From NCBI RefSeq assembly GCF_900100365.1, contig NZ_FNKU01000001.1, positions 1 through 64,000 of the forward strand: a stretch of 64,000 nucleotides of DNA, given 5' to 3'. Below the pieces are notes generated by a model, which did no database searches, was not told the origin of the DNA, and was given only the letters and a program-made list of their open reading frames with translations. This document shows positions 1-9,033 of this stretch, in pieces. The stretch comes from Pseudomonas cannabina. Its GTDB lineage: Bacteria; Pseudomonadota; Gammaproteobacteria; Pseudomonadales; Pseudomonadaceae. Each line of letters starts with the position of its first letter. Position 1 is the stretch's first letter. The translations under genes and the position numbers were made by a program.

Positions 1-1
1 T

Positions 2-1088
2 GTGTCCGCTGACGCTGCGTTGAAAGACCGAAGTGACAGTCGGGTTATGTTGATGGGATCGCTAGATTCGTTCACGGATGGCAGGGTAGCCGGCCACGGT
101 TACCTCAAGCCAAAAAAACGAAATCTACCTGACCTCGTAGTTACAGAGCCTACTCTTCGCAGGGCGGCGATGATCCTTCAGAAAATAGCGAACCGTTTTC
201 GCGACTATCAACATCGGGTTTCCGTCGCTTGTGTTCAGGTCGGGTACGCGCGCAAGGCTCTCGGTGAGGAAGAAGGCCGGCTAATACGCTCGGTATTTGA
301 AACTAGCAATTGGGCACCCGCTCGGCCAACTCTGGTATTTATCGGTGAGCTAGCAATCGGCCTCACGATCTATGAGCAAACGGCCGACAAAGAGGTCGTC
401 TATATCGACGGTAAGTACCTGCCTGTAAGCGAGGCTAGAAAGCTCAAGCCCGGACTATGGAGCGGAACCAGAGCTGCGCGCTACCGGGTGATTACTGACC
501 GGGCTCCAACTAAACGACTCTGCCTCAGAGCATACAGCCCTTACGCTTTGGTCGATTGGACACAGACTTGGACGGAGCAAAATGCCAGCCTCTCGAAGCA
601 GATCGATGAAATCATACATTCGTTGATTAGCAGCGCTACTTCCCTGGGCCCCAAACTTGCTGAGGCTCATCGAGAGGCAGATTTGGAGCGGAAACGTTGG
701 GAGGAAGAGAGAAGAGTTGCTCGGCTGAAGAATCAGCGCTCACTAGTAATCAAAACTCGGAAAGATGCGTTACACGAGCTCCTAAGGAGACGCTGATTTA
801 TTCTAAAGCACAGCTGTTGCCCCCTGATAAATCAAGGCCTCCAGAGCGTTGCAGGGACGAAAAATCGAATAAATCAGCGGCTCCCTAAGCATCATCGAAA
901 AGTGGAGCGCGGATAGTAAGGTTGAGGATTTTTTCGATGACATAATCAATCGTTCAACCGACCTGAGTGATGAGGCTCGATCTCAGCTCATTAATAAGGT
1001 TCAGGAAGCAAGAAACCTCATCGGTAGAGTGGACAGTGTCGATGCGCTCATGTCATGGGTATCTCCACCGCCGTTGCTGAGTGAATAA
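2..1088 (+). pseudogene. Hypothetical protein gene split by a MITE
   Basis: I do not recognise the family. The reading frame is open from the window edge (a GTG at position 2 may not be the true start) to 785, where a 99-bp MITE begins. Removing the MITE and one copy of the CTAA duplication joins codon CTA to AGC and the frame runs on to TAA at 1086-1088, giving about 328 residues. The visible protein is soluble, with a charged helical stretch rich in Glu and Arg near residues 220-245 and a tail ending PPPLLSE. As the sequence stands, translation stops inside the MITE at 796. The context is the left part of a prophage-like island. Confidence 0.6.
786..884 (+). mobile_element. MITE-A copy 1 (99 bp)
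   Basis: Ends GGAGACGCTGATTTATTC and, inverted, GGAGCCGCTGATTTATTC, flanked by CTAA on both sides (782-785 and 885-888). It has no coding capacity. It interrupts the hypothetical gene at 2-1088. Confidence 0.95.
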
Positions 1089-1130
1089 CTGACGTCGGGC
1101 GTTATGCTAGGGAAGGGCGGTAAAGCCAAT

Positions 1131-1748
1131 CTATGCTGTGATTGAGTCTTTGATTCTCATCACGGTTGTAGTTGAGCAGTCAGCGTGCCGGGCAGTGGCA
1201 CGGATACCCAGCCCGGCCTTCAGCAACTCTTTCACGCGTTTGTGCAGATCGGCGTCGACCGGGCGGCCCTGATACTTGCCCTCGGCCTTCGCCTTCTCGA
1301 TCCCCTGCGCCTGGCGTTCGCGTCGCTGCTCATAATCCTTGCGGGCAATTGCGGCCATCATCTCCACCAGCATCGAGTTGATTGCGCCCAGCATCCGTCC
1401 GGTGAACTCATCGCCTTTCGTGTCCTGCATCCCCTGGTGGCTGGTCGGCAGATCGAGTGCAACGATGCGCAACCCCTTGGAGTCAATCGCGGCTTTGAGC
1501 TTCTTCCAGTCATCCACCGGCAGGCGTGAGAGGCGGTCGATTGATTCCACCAGCAGCACATCACCCTTGCGCGCATCTTTGAGCAGGCGAAGCAGCTCCG
1601 GCCGGTCAGCAGCCGCTCCGCTGGCATTCTCCAGGTAGATGCTGGCGATTACCTTATTGTGGTCCGTAGCGAACTGCTCGAGCGATGCCCGTGCGCGGCC
1701 AGCGTCCTGCTCGTCGGTCGATGCTCTGAGGTATGCGCGGATGAACAT
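1131..1748 (-). CDS. Serine recombinase (resolvase/invertase family)
   Basis: This 205-residue protein has the layout of a small serine recombinase. An N-terminal catalytic domain begins with RAYLRASTDEQ, where Ser10 is the likely nucleophile. The family motif ESIDRLSRL follows near residue 70, then a long helix with KDYEQRRERQAQGIEKAKAEG, and a C-terminal helix-turn-helix (GIRATARHADCSTTTVMRI). Such enzymes cut and rejoin DNA at short sites, as resolvases or DNA invertases. It lies downstream of the tail genes on the same strand, a position where phage tail-fibre invertases occur, but no invertible repeats were seen beside it. The role is therefore open. Confidence 0.88.
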   Translation of the reverse strand: MFIRAYLRASTDEQDAGRARASLEQFATDHNKVIASIYLENASGAAADRPELLRLLKDARKGDVLLVESIDRLSRLPVDDWKKLKAAIDSKGLRIVALDLPTSHQGMQDTKGDEFTGRMLGAINSMLVEMMAAIARKDYEQRRERQAQGIEKAKAEGKYQGRPVDADLHKRVKELLKAGLGIRATARHADCSTTTVMRIKDSITA

Positions 1749-1828
1749 GAAGTGCTTCCCGTATCAGTTTAGATGTCTCACTGATACTGTTGCACTTTGG
1801 GTGTAACATATCAAGCGAAAAGACCTAA

Positions 1829-1927
1829 GGAGACGCTGATTTATTCTAAAACCCAGCTGTTGCCCCCAGATAAATCAAGGCCTCCAGAGCGTTGCAGGGA
1901 CGAAAAATCGAATAAATCAGCGCCTCC
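1829..1927 (+). mobile_element. MITE-A copy 2 (99 bp)
   Basis: Ends GGAGACGCTGATTTATTC and, inverted, GGAGGCGCTGATTTATTC, with CTAA duplications at 1825-1828 and 1928-1931. It lies between the serine recombinase and the tail gene cluster and interrupts no recognised gene. Confidence 0.95.
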
Positions 1928-1972
1928 CTAATATGCGAAGATATGCTCGTATCAGCTCAGGCATACCTTTGT

Positions 1973-2263
1973 TTACACCGCGCTAAGCTTGCCCCGAGGT
2001 CCTAGCAAGGTGCCGAACGATTCGGTGTAGCTCTCTCGCATCTGTTTCGTGAAAATCTCGGTCAGCTCGACAACCTCTGGTCCGACCTCTTCGCCGCAGT
2101 GGATCACCGCGATAAATCGGCCCATGACGTCAGCGTTCAACTGCGCGCGCTCCCGCCATACATGGGGAGGCGTTTCGGCCTCCATGTTCTTGAAGATTAC
2201 CGGTACCAGAGCCTGGCTTAGCGCTTCGATCAGTTCCGGCATATTGATATCGCTAATTTTCAT
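1973..2263 (-). CDS. Phage tail-region protein, unknown function
   Basis: A 96-residue acidic, helical protein (starts MKISDINMPELIEAL) not assigned to a family. Its ATG overlaps a TGA at 2262-2260 that closes the natural frame of the tape measure gene, so the two were translationally coupled. The position just after the tape measure gene suggests a tail assembly or tail tip accessory role; that is inference from order only. Confidence 0.7.
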   Translation of the reverse strand: MKISDINMPELIEALSQALVPVIFKNMEAETPPHVWRERAQLNADVMGRFIAVIHCGEEVGPEVVELTEIFTKQMRESYTESFGTLLGPRGKLSAV

Positions 2264-2373
2264 CGCTTACCCCTGATAATTTGCATTGCCGGACGATTTC
2301 GCTGGAAGTCGCGCAGCATCATCTCGTAGGCACCCTTCATGCCCCGGCTTGCGCCATCGTCAGCCGCTTGCTT

Positions 2374-5300
2374 CTACTGCTGCGCCATGTTTCCGTCAGC
2401 GCCCCCCTGAAAGTAAAAGTTCTGTTCGATCGTTGGCATGCTTACCGACGCGGAAGAGCTGGACGCCTTGGATGTGGATGCAGTACTGCCGACATACCCG
2501 CCGTCGGCGTAGCCCTTCTTGTTGGCGTTCATGCGCTCCAGGAAATCACGCGCGCCGGGCTGGCTGACCACTTCTTTTTTCACGACAAACTCGCCGCCAT
2601 GCACCACGCCTTTTTCTTCGTACTTGCCACCGATGCCAGTAAAGCCGCCATCCGAGAATTCGGTTTTGGAAATGGTCTGGCTTGATCCGGTCATGACACC
2701 CTGGCCGAGCGTGGATGCACCACCGGTCATGAATCCGAATGCAGTGCTCAGGAAGCCCGCGGCTGCCTGGCGCAACTGAATGCGGATGAGGTCGGAAACC
2801 ACACCGTCGGCAAAGTCGCTGAATGACGCTTTGCCGGTCTTCACGAAGTTGATAACCGCGTCCTCCATGTTGCCGAAGGCACGGGTGAACAGTTGGTTTG
2901 TCTGTCCTGCGACGTTGCGCGACTGCTCCAGGTAGGTCTGCATTGCTGAACTCGCGCCCAGCGTCCAATCCTGCTCTGCCCGGTCGACGTCGGTGTAATA
3001 CTGACGCTGCATCGCCAGTCGGCTTTGCAGTGCTGCGTTCAGTGCTGCGGTCTGCTTGGCGTACAGCTCCGGGGTGATCTTGTCTTCGTTGCGCTGCGCT
3101 GCGAGAGCATCCAGTTGCGACTGGTACTGCTCCTGAATGCCGAATTGCTCCTGCATCCTGGCGCGCTGCTGGTCGCCCATGACCAGCCCGGAAAGGCTGT
3201 TGTTCAGTCCGGTCCGGTCTTTGACGAGCTGGCTATTCAGATTCGCCTGAAAGGAAAACAGCTTTTGGGTTTCCTCGGTGGCCAGCTTGCGCAGTTCGTT
3301 TTCTTTCTCCAGCGCCGCGTTCTGCTTCTGCTGTGCGAGGTTCAGATCGGCCATAACCAGAACCTGCTTCTGCGCAGTAGTGAGCGTTTTCTTTTCCTTG
3401 AGCTGGGCGATCTCTGTTTCCAGTTCGACCAGCTTCTTCTGCTCGGCACCGATGGACCTGGTTGTGCCGTCCTGTATCAGCAACTCACGGCTTTGCTGCT
3501 GCAGGACCGCATAACGCTGCCTGGCGTCATCGAGTAGCTTCGTGCCGGCGTCCTCCTGGAAGGCCTTCGTCTTGCCGGCGTTCTTGTTGACCGTAGAGCT
3601 CCCTGTAAGAAGGGCGGCACCGGTCAGGGCCTGCTGTTTCGTCTGTGGCAGCAAAAGCAGGTTTGTGCCCTTGCTCAGAGTGAGCGCTTTGTCTATGACG
3701 CGCTGCATCTGGTTTATCTGCTTGTTGGCGCTGGCCTCGGCGGCCTTGGCTGCCTCTTCGTGACTCTTCTTGACCGCTGCAGTCGCGTCCTCTGCTGCCT
3801 GCTGCTGGGTGTACAAGGCGACAAGCTGGGCCTTAAGTGCGGCCTGCTGGACCTTGTCCGCCTCCTTGACCGCGCTTTCATACTTTCTCAGAAGGTCGGT
3901 TTGCTCGGCCACAATGCTGGATTGAGCGGCCTGCGCCTTGGTCAGCCCCATTTTCTGGGCCAGAAGGGCGGCTTCGGCCTTCGCGTTTGCACCGATCAGG
4001 TCGCGTGATTCAGTCAGTTTTGCAATGTACTTTTCCCACTCAGCGACTTGCGCCTTCGTCTGAGAGCCTGAACCGCTCTGACTTATCGTGAGATTCCCAG
4101 TGCTTTGCGATATTGCCTTCGTGGCTGCATCGACGGTGCCCAGCTTCGTGGCCAGGTCTGCGGCCGAGGCCGTATTCGTTTGTTGCGTCGCGGCCAGCTC
4201 GGCCAGCTTACGAATGAAGTCAGGGGTCGCGTTGCTGTTCGTCTGAATCCATTGCGTGACGCTGTCGAGGCTTCGCTTTCCTGATTCGACCTCGACAATC
4301 ATGCTGCGGAACTGATCGGCAAACGGCCCGAGGGTGATGCCCCGTTCTACCTTGTAGGCGTAGTCGTCGAGGGCAGATGATGCCTTGTCCAACGCTGCTG
4401 CCTGCTGGTCGGCCCAGGTGATTTTTTGCAGGCGCTGCTGCTCAGCCGACAGGGCCTTGTATGCGCTTACCGTCTCGCTGACGGTGGCGTTATGGCTGAT
4501 CAGTGACTTGGATGCATCGTCAGCTCGATCGCCGACGCTCAGGAATGAGTAGGCAACCGCGCCGGTCATGGCAATCAAGCCGACAGGCCCGGTCAGAAGC
4601 CCCAATAAGCCGCGTCCGGCAGCGCTCGCGACAAGCAGCGCCTTGCTGGCCGTCGTCACTGCCGCTGTGGCTGTCTCTGAGGCTCGTATGGCGGCATTGG
4701 CGGCCAAGGTGGTCTCAGCTACCCCCGCTGCTGCTGCAGACCTCACGACGTAGGCCTGCTGAATCTCGGCAGACGCAGCGGTCGTGGTGGCTGCCAACTG
4801 GATTTCGGCGGCCTGGATCTGCTTGATTATTTTGATTTCGTCGAGCCTCGCTACAGCCATTCTGTTGCGTGCTGCAGCTCGACCCTGTTCGGATATCTGG
4901 CTCGACAGCTTGGACACTTCAAGCTCGCGCTCGGCAACCAAAGCCGCTTGTACAGACCTCATATTGTTGAGTTCAGACTCCTGGCGCATCCTGTCTGCAG
5001 CCAGCTTTTGTTCTGCTGCTACCAGTTCGGCATTTGCCCGGGCGAGCGTGGCATTTGCGTCGGCCTGCTTTGACTGTGCACTCAGCACCGCCTGTTTCGC
5101 TGACTCCGCCTCAGCCTTGTTTGCAGTCAGCGTTGCAGCGGTAGCGCTGTAAAGCGCGGCGGCCTGCTGGATAGAAGCCTTGGTCGACAGTGCTAAATTG
5201 GCGATGGCCTGGCCCGTCGACAGAACCAGTCGACCGCCGATGATGTAGGCGAGCGTTTCCGCTGCATTCGACACCCGGGAAAGCATGAGGTAGGTGGCTG

Positions 5301-6222
5301 ACGAGTCGCTGGTCAGCGCATCCATGGACTTGGAAGCGGCAACGAATGCAGATGATATGGTTGCGCTGACACCGCTGGCCTGGTCCATCTTGCCGACCAG
5401 CTGCGTGAACGAGTTGTCCAGCGCAGTGATGCTGTTGCCGATCGTCACGGCAGTCCTGGCGAAAAGCTGGTCGACGGCCTGCTGCTGAGCCTGGAGCGCC
5501 TTTACAACCGAGTCAGCCGTCAGAAGCCCAGCGGCACCGAGCGTGCGCAGCTCCCCGACGGTCTTACCCATGCCAGCCGCGATAGCCTGCGCCAATGCTG
5601 GGGCCTGCTCCATGACACTGTTCAGCTCTTCGCCTCGCAGTGTTCCGGATGCAAACGCCTGCCCGAGCTGCACCAACGCTGCGTTGGCCGACGATGCCGA
5701 TGCGCCGGAGATGGCCAAGGTTTTGCTGATGGTACCGACGACGCCGGCAACACCTGCCCCGGTCAGTTTCAATTCTTTCTGGTTCGTCGCGATCCGCTGA
5801 TACAGCTCGGCCGTGGCATTGAGCGGCTGATGGGAGCTTTGCGCGATATCGAACACAGCCTTTTGTGCCGTGGCCAGCTCACCAGCACCATCGGTCACCA
5901 GCTTCATGCGGTTCGTGAGGGTGCTGTAGGCCTCGGCTGCGTCGTAAAACGCTTTCGTGCTGACTGCCGCAACAAGCGGTCCAGCCAGGCCAGCGGCCGC
6001 CGATGACAGCGAGCGCACGCGCCTTTCGAGCGCTTGAACCTGGGCACCTGCTGACGCGGAATTGCGACCAGTGTCGCTCACTGCCTTGGAAGCTCCGGAC
6101 AGTACCGGCCCGCTGCGCAGGCCTGCATCATTGAGGGCAATCAGGCCCCGGCGAAGATCGTCTACTTGCTGCTGTGCGCTCCGGCTGTCGACCTCAAGCG
6201 CTAAACGGGATGTAAGGGCCAT
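2374..6222 (-). CDS. Phage tail tape measure protein
   Basis: This 1,282-residue protein carries the tape-measure domain in its first 300 residues (segments such as KAFYDAAEAYSTLTNRMKLV and GEELNSVMEQAPALAQAI). Long Ala/Gln/Lys-rich coiled coil follows at about 360-620 and 740-1080, with a hydrophobic stretch near 530-555 (GRGLLGLLTGPVGLIAM) and a Gly/Ser-rich tail. Tape measure proteins span the tail lumen, set tail length and help DNA entry. The ATG overlaps the TGA of a small upstream ORF (TGATG). The TAG stop at 2376-2374 looks premature: the same frame stays open for 37 more codons to a TGA at 2262-2260, which overlaps the next start. The prophage lacks its head genes, so it is unlikely to make particles. 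Confidence 0.93.
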   Translation of the reverse strand: MALTSRLALEVDSRSAQQQVDDLRRGLIALNDAGLRSGPVLSGASKAVSDTGRNSASAGAQVQALERRVRSLSSAAAGLAGPLVAAVSTKAFYDAAEAYSTLTNRMKLVTDGAGELATAQKAVFDIAQSSHQPLNATAELYQRIATNQKELKLTGAGVAGVVGTISKTLAISGASASSANAALVQLGQAFASGTLRGEELNSVMEQAPALAQAIAAGMGKTVGELRTLGAAGLLTADSVVKALQAQQQAVDQLFARTAVTIGNSITALDNSFTQLVGKMDQASGVSATISSAFVAASKSMDALTSDSSATYLMLSRVSNAAETLAYIIGGRLVLSTGQAIANLALSTKASIQQAAALYSATAATLTANKAEAESAKQAVLSAQSKQADANATLARANAELVAAEQKLAADRMRQESELNNMRSVQAALVAERELEVSKLSSQISEQGRAAARNRMAVARLDEIKIIKQIQAAEIQLAATTTAASAEIQQAYVVRSAAAAGVAETTLAANAAIRASETATAAVTTASKALLVASAAGRGLLGLLTGPVGLIAMTGAVAYSFLSVGDRADDASKSLISHNATVSETVSAYKALSAEQQRLQKITWADQQAAALDKASSALDDYAYKVERGITLGPFADQFRSMIVEVESGKRSLDSVTQWIQTNSNATPDFIRKLAELAATQQTNTASAADLATKLGTVDAATKAISQSTGNLTISQSGSGSQTKAQVAEWEKYIAKLTESRDLIGANAKAEAALLAQKMGLTKAQAAQSSIVAEQTDLLRKYESAVKEADKVQQAALKAQLVALYTQQQAAEDATAAVKKSHEEAAKAAEASANKQINQMQRVIDKALTLSKGTNLLLLPQTKQQALTGAALLTGSSTVNKNAGKTKAFQEDAGTKLLDDARQRYAVLQQQSRELLIQDGTTRSIGAEQKKLVELETEIAQLKEKKTLTTAQKQVLVMADLNLAQQKQNAALEKENELRKLATEETQKLFSFQANLNSQLVKDRTGLNNSLSGLVMGDQQRARMQEQFGIQEQYQSQLDALAAQRNEDKITPELYAKQTAALNAALQSRLAMQRQYYTDVDRAEQDWTLGASSAMQTYLEQSRNVAGQTNQLFTRAFGNMEDAVINFVKTGKASFSDFADGVVSDLIRIQLRQAAAGFLSTAFGFMTGGASTLGQGVMTGSSQTISKTEFSDGGFTGIGGKYEEKGVVHGGEFVVKKEVVSQPGARDFLERMNANKKGYADGGYVGSTASTSKASSSSASVSMPTIEQNFYFQGGADGNMAQQ

Positions 6223-6359
6223 CAGAAGCTCCTGAGCGCGACGTACAGTCCCGCTATGTGTTCTTGCGTAATTAAGCCGGCAGGCGCGTTGGCGACCAAG
6301 AAGTAGTCGAAAGATGGGTTGGTTTGCTGGATGTCAGTTTTGAGGTGTTTTAAAAGCAT
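6222..6359 (-). CDS. Small ORF directly upstream of the tape measure gene
   Basis: A 45-residue reading frame (starts MLLKHLKTDI, ends IAGLYVALRSF) whose TGA overlaps the tape measure ATG. Its start lies inside the preceding 44-residue ORF, one base forward of that frame, over the run TTTTAAAA. Tail phages usually encode two tail assembly chaperone products here, often linked by a ribosomal frameshift. This pair may be a shortened version, but both parts are much shorter than known chaperones. No good ribosome binding site is seen, so coupling to the upstream ORF is likely. Confidence 0.5.
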   Translation of the reverse strand: MLLKHLKTDIQQTNPSFDYFLVANAPAGLITQEHIAGLYVALRSF

Positions 6360-6468
6360 TGGCATAGGCCGTCATGAGCTCGGTGAGCGTCATCTCATGG
6401 GGTGGATGCCAACCGACAGCGTCCACTGATAGTTCGCCATGGCCTGATGAGCTAAGTCGTGATTTCAT
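6334..6468 (-). CDS. Small phage ORF, 44 residues
   Basis: The frame runs from ATG at 6468 (protein starts MKSRLSSSGH) to TGA at 6336-6334. An AGGAG lies about 12 bases upstream of the ATG. It ends ELMTAYANAFKTPQN and overlaps the following 45-residue ORF by 26 bases. I do not recognise the family; tail assembly chaperone remnant is the best guess from position. Confidence 0.45.
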   Translation of the reverse strand: MKSRLSSSGHGELSVDAVGWHPPHEMTLTELMTAYANAFKTPQN

Positions 6469-6500
6469 GCAGTGTTAACTGCTCCTGGTGCTCGTTTTGC

Positions 6501-6668
6501 TTAGGCGTGCACGCCAAGCACCGGCTTGTTTTCAGTCAACGCGATGAGCAAAGCACTCGCCTGAACGTTACCCTGGTCAGCTGCTGAACGAAGACGACTC
6601 CAGGCTGCTTTGACTTCTGCACGGGTTGGTTTGGCTTGTTGTCCACGCTGCTTACTGGTTGTTGACAT
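6501..6668 (-). CDS. Small hypothetical protein, 55 residues
   Basis: The frame from ATG at 6668 (MSTTSKQRGQ) to TAA at 6503-6501 is preceded by AGAGGAAC eight bases upstream, a good ribosome binding site. The protein is basic at its N terminus, then carries an Ala/Leu-rich helical part (RSAADQGNVQASALLIAL) that resembles a single Sel1-like helix pair. The function is unknown. It is the first gene of the remaining tail block after an AT-rich region that may hold its promoter. Confidence 0.55.
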   Translation of the reverse strand: MSTTSKQRGQQAKPTRAEVKAAWSRLRSAADQGNVQASALLIALTENKPVLGVHA

Positions 6669-7001
6669 GGATTGTTCCTCTGCTGGCTGGATGAAGCCTT
6701 ACAGAGTCGACATTAGAGCTAATATGCGCATATAACCAGTATTTTTAGGGTGCACTTAGAGTGATACATAAAACGAGGCAGTAATAGACTAAAAGAACCC
6801 CAGAAAGCGGATGGGCGGTGAAATTTTGAAGGGCGTTTTTGTCGCAGTAAGTCGCCGATAGGCAAAGTGATACAGGGGTGAATTTTCGGCTCAGCGGTTC
6901 AGCCTCAGATTGAGGTTGGGCGAGGGCCGCCCTAATGGGAGAGAGTTGTTCCGCGCCACGAAACGACAGTACGTGAAATTGTGGCGCGAGATTCTATGAG
7001 C
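6669..7001. other. Intergenic stretch, no gene seen
   Basis: No convincing reading frame. The part next to the small ORF is AT-rich and may hold its promoter. It contains the 37-base hairpin at 6952-6988 and ends at the insertion site of IS-B copy 1. Head and early tail genes expected here in an intact prophage are absent. Confidence 0.6.
6952..6988. repeat. 37-base palindromic element, copy A
   Basis: The arms CGCGCCAC and GTGGCGCG are separated by 21 bases. A second element of the same length and arms lies at 12069-12105. The shared arms with partly different middles suggest a protein-binding or structured-RNA site rather than chance. Confidence 0.55.
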
Positions 7002-7005
7002 TTAG

Positions 7006-8214
7006 GGAGACGCTGAACAATTAACCCGTTCGCACCGTCCCCATTTCCAAGCCGGTTTTTTTCAACCTGCCGGCCTTATTTTACGTTTCTCGAGCAGATT
7101 TCTGCCCTCATTTTGCTGAAAGGCGGGCCAGTCCCGCCTTTCAGACGGATTTATCCTGCCGTCTGTTGTAAATACCGCTTGGCCAGCATCAGATTGGCCA
7201 ACCCAAACAAACTGAACAACTGCGCTGTATTCTTTTCCAGCCCACGGTAGCGAACCTTGCGATGATTGAAGCGCACCTTGATTACCTGGAAGGGGTGCTC
7301 GACCTTGGCACGCAGTTGCGCCTTGGCATATTCAATTTTGCGCTTGACCCGATACAGCACGCTGCCTTCGCCGTGCTGCTTGTAACTGCTTGGCCGTTCT
7401 GCAATCGACCAGATAACGTCCCGTTCAGCATGCTCCGGTCGCTTGGCCGCACCGGTGTATCCAGCGTCACCCGAAACATAGGTTTCGTCACCGTGAAGCA
7501 ACTGGCCAACCTGGGTGACATCCGCCACGTTAGCGGCCGTCCCTACTACGCTGTGCACCAGCCCCGACGTGGCGTCTACACCAATGTGGGCCTTCATCCC
7601 AAAGTGCCATTGATTGCCTTTCCTGGCCTGATGCATCTCAGGATCACGCTTGCCTTCTCGGTTCTTGACCGAGGGCGGCGCGGCGATCAGAGTAGCGTCG
7701 ACGATAGTGCCTTCCTTGAGCAGCAGCCCCCGGCTGGCCAGATGCTGGTTAATCGTTTCAAACAGCAGCCGGGTTAGCTGATGGACTTCCAGCAAGCGGC
7801 GAAAACGCAGCAAGGTGGTGGCATCCGGTGCAGACTCGCGACCCAGGTCGATACTCATAAAACCGCGGATGGCCTGGCTGTCGTAGACGGCATCTTCGCA
7901 ACCTTCATCGGAGAAACCGAAACACTGCTGCACGACGTACATGCGCAACATGCGCGACACCCCTATCGCAGGGCGTCCGCGCTTGCCTGCGGTGTTGCTA
8001 TAAAACGGCGCCACTTGCGCCTCCAGCAGGGCCCAGGGCACCAACTGTTCAAGGTCAGCCAGGAAGCGATCTCGGCGAGTCTGCTTTTTCTTGCCGGTAT
8101 ATTCGAGTTCGGAGAAGGTCTTCTGCACGCGCGTAACGCTCACGGAGAGGGAGGCTGTTGAAGGAACTTAGTGTGCCAAGGGTGGGGACAGTTGGCTATT
8201 TTTGCAGCGCCTCC
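7006..8214 (-). mobile_element. IS-B copy 1, IS5-family insertion sequence (1,209 bp)
   Basis: Ends GGAGACGCTGAACAATT (left) and, inverted, GGAGGCGCTGCAAAAATAG (right), with an intact TTAG duplication at 7002-7005 and 8215-8218, which fits the YTAR target of IS5 elements. It carries one transposase gene followed by a strong hairpin (arms GAAAGGCGGG and CCCGCCTTTC near 7119-7143). It sits where the prophage head genes are missing, but the intact duplication says this copy arrived by simple insertion. Confidence 0.95.
7151..8143 (-). CDS. IS5-family transposase (IS-B copy 1)
   Basis: This 330-residue DDE transposase starts at a GTG (protein MSVTRVQKTF). The N-terminal DUF772-like DNA-binding part covers about 1-110. 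The catalytic residues read as Asp149 (IVDATLI), Asp226 (SGDAGYTG) and Glu282 (AKVEHPF), with the family motif WHFGMKAHIGVD at 179-190. It catalyses cut-and-paste movement of IS-B and very probably of the MITE-A elements that share its ends. This copy has Ser97 where the other three have Gly97; all four are otherwise full length. Confidence 0.95.
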   Translation of the reverse strand: MSVTRVQKTFSELEYTGKKKQTRRDRFLADLEQLVPWALLEAQVAPFYSNTAGKRGRPAIGVSRMLRMYVVQQCFGFSDEGCEDAVYDSQAIRGFMSIDLGRESAPDATTLLRFRRLLEVHQLTRLLFETINQHLASRGLLLKEGTIVDATLIAAPPSVKNREGKRDPEMHQARKGNQWHFGMKAHIGVDATSGLVHSVVGTAANVADVTQVGQLLHGDETYVSGDAGYTGAAKRPEHAERDVIWSIAERPSSYKQHGEGSVLYRVKRKIEYAKAQLRAKVEHPFQVIKVRFNHRKVRYRGLEKNTAQLFSLFGLANLMLAKRYLQQTAG

Positions 8215-8218
8215 TTAG

Positions 8219-8518
8219 CGGCTTGGTGGTTACCACCTTGGTTACCTCCGTGGTAGCCATTACGCCAAACGTTGACAATTGTTGACATATCGCTCGATCT
8301 CATAGCATGCCAAAGCTACGTTAGGCCTCATTCATGGGGTGTTTCGCGAATGAATGGTCATTCAACCATTGGAAACAGCTGCAAAAGCGTGGATACCAAG
8401 CTGGATACCAGTGCGAGCTGCTTATGTGAATCTGGCCGCGAGCTTCGCATCGACCTCTTGAATGTCAGGTTTTGTCAGGTTCCGCGCGCGGGAAATCGAT
8501 CTTGACGGACGGTGCTGA
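8219..8518. other. Intergenic stretch, no gene seen
   Basis: No convincing frame on either strand. It holds short repeats of GGTTACC/GGTAGCC type at 8225-8260 and an interrupted palindrome ATTCAT...ATGAAT near 8330-8357. It lies downstream of the DUF2280 gene, where the large terminase gene would be expected in an intact prophage. Confidence 0.5.
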
Positions 8519-8974
8519 TCAGGCCTTGGGCTTAGCTGGGTCAACCTGGTGCGACGGAGATATTTGAGTGGCCGGCTCTCGGCTAGATCCTGCGCCAACG
8601 TTGCTGCGCACGGTGTGCATGTCGCCACATTCCTTGGCGGCCTGCTCCAGCAACTTCGCTGCTTGAGCAAGATGCCCACGCTCCTCAGCATTCTCCACCA
8701 TTCGCCCGAGCGCACGCAGGCGATAGGCCCGATTCGCTACTGGAACCTCTGCAATAGCTTCGCGAAAGTTAGCCCGGGTGTCTTCAAATAATGTCACCCA
8801 GCGCTTAGCCAGCCCCTTGCTAGAGCGCTTGGTCGGGTCGTTAATCTCGACCTGCTGGCGGGACACAGTCACCCCGAAATTAGTCTTTACGGCCTCAGCG
8901 ACCTGCGAGGGCGAATCGAAACAAGCCAGCGCCTGGACGATAAAGGTTTTGATTTCGGGAGTCAGCGCGGCCAT
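8519..8974 (-). CDS. DUF2280 family protein, likely phage terminase small subunit
   Basis: A 151-residue protein. Residues 1-75 read as a helix-turn-helix domain (FDSPSQVAEAVKTNFGVTVSRQQVE), and a helical part with RAYRLRALGRMVENAEERG follows, typical of DUF2280 proteins found just before large terminase genes. Small terminase subunits recognise the phage packaging site. The Pro/Ser-rich tail (SPSHQVDPAKPKA) looks flexible. Its expected partner, the large terminase, is absent from the window, so this is a remnant of the packaging module. Confidence 0.8.
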   Translation of the reverse strand: MAALTPEIKTFIVQALACFDSPSQVAEAVKTNFGVTVSRQQVEINDPTKRSSKGLAKRWVTLFEDTRANFREAIAEVPVANRAYRLRALGRMVENAEERGHLAQAAKLLEQAAKECGDMHTVRSNVGAGSSREPATQISPSHQVDPAKPKA

Positions 8975-9033
8975 AGGGTCGATTCTGTCTAGGTTCTGTC
9001 AAGAATTGACCGCATGGTCTCGCAGATCATTAG

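Noticed and set aside
7262..8161. Long antisense frames (171 and 126 codons) across IS-B, repeated in all four copies
   Set aside because: They are shadows of the transposase gene, which has the family motifs and catalytic residues. The repeat across copies only reflects element identity.
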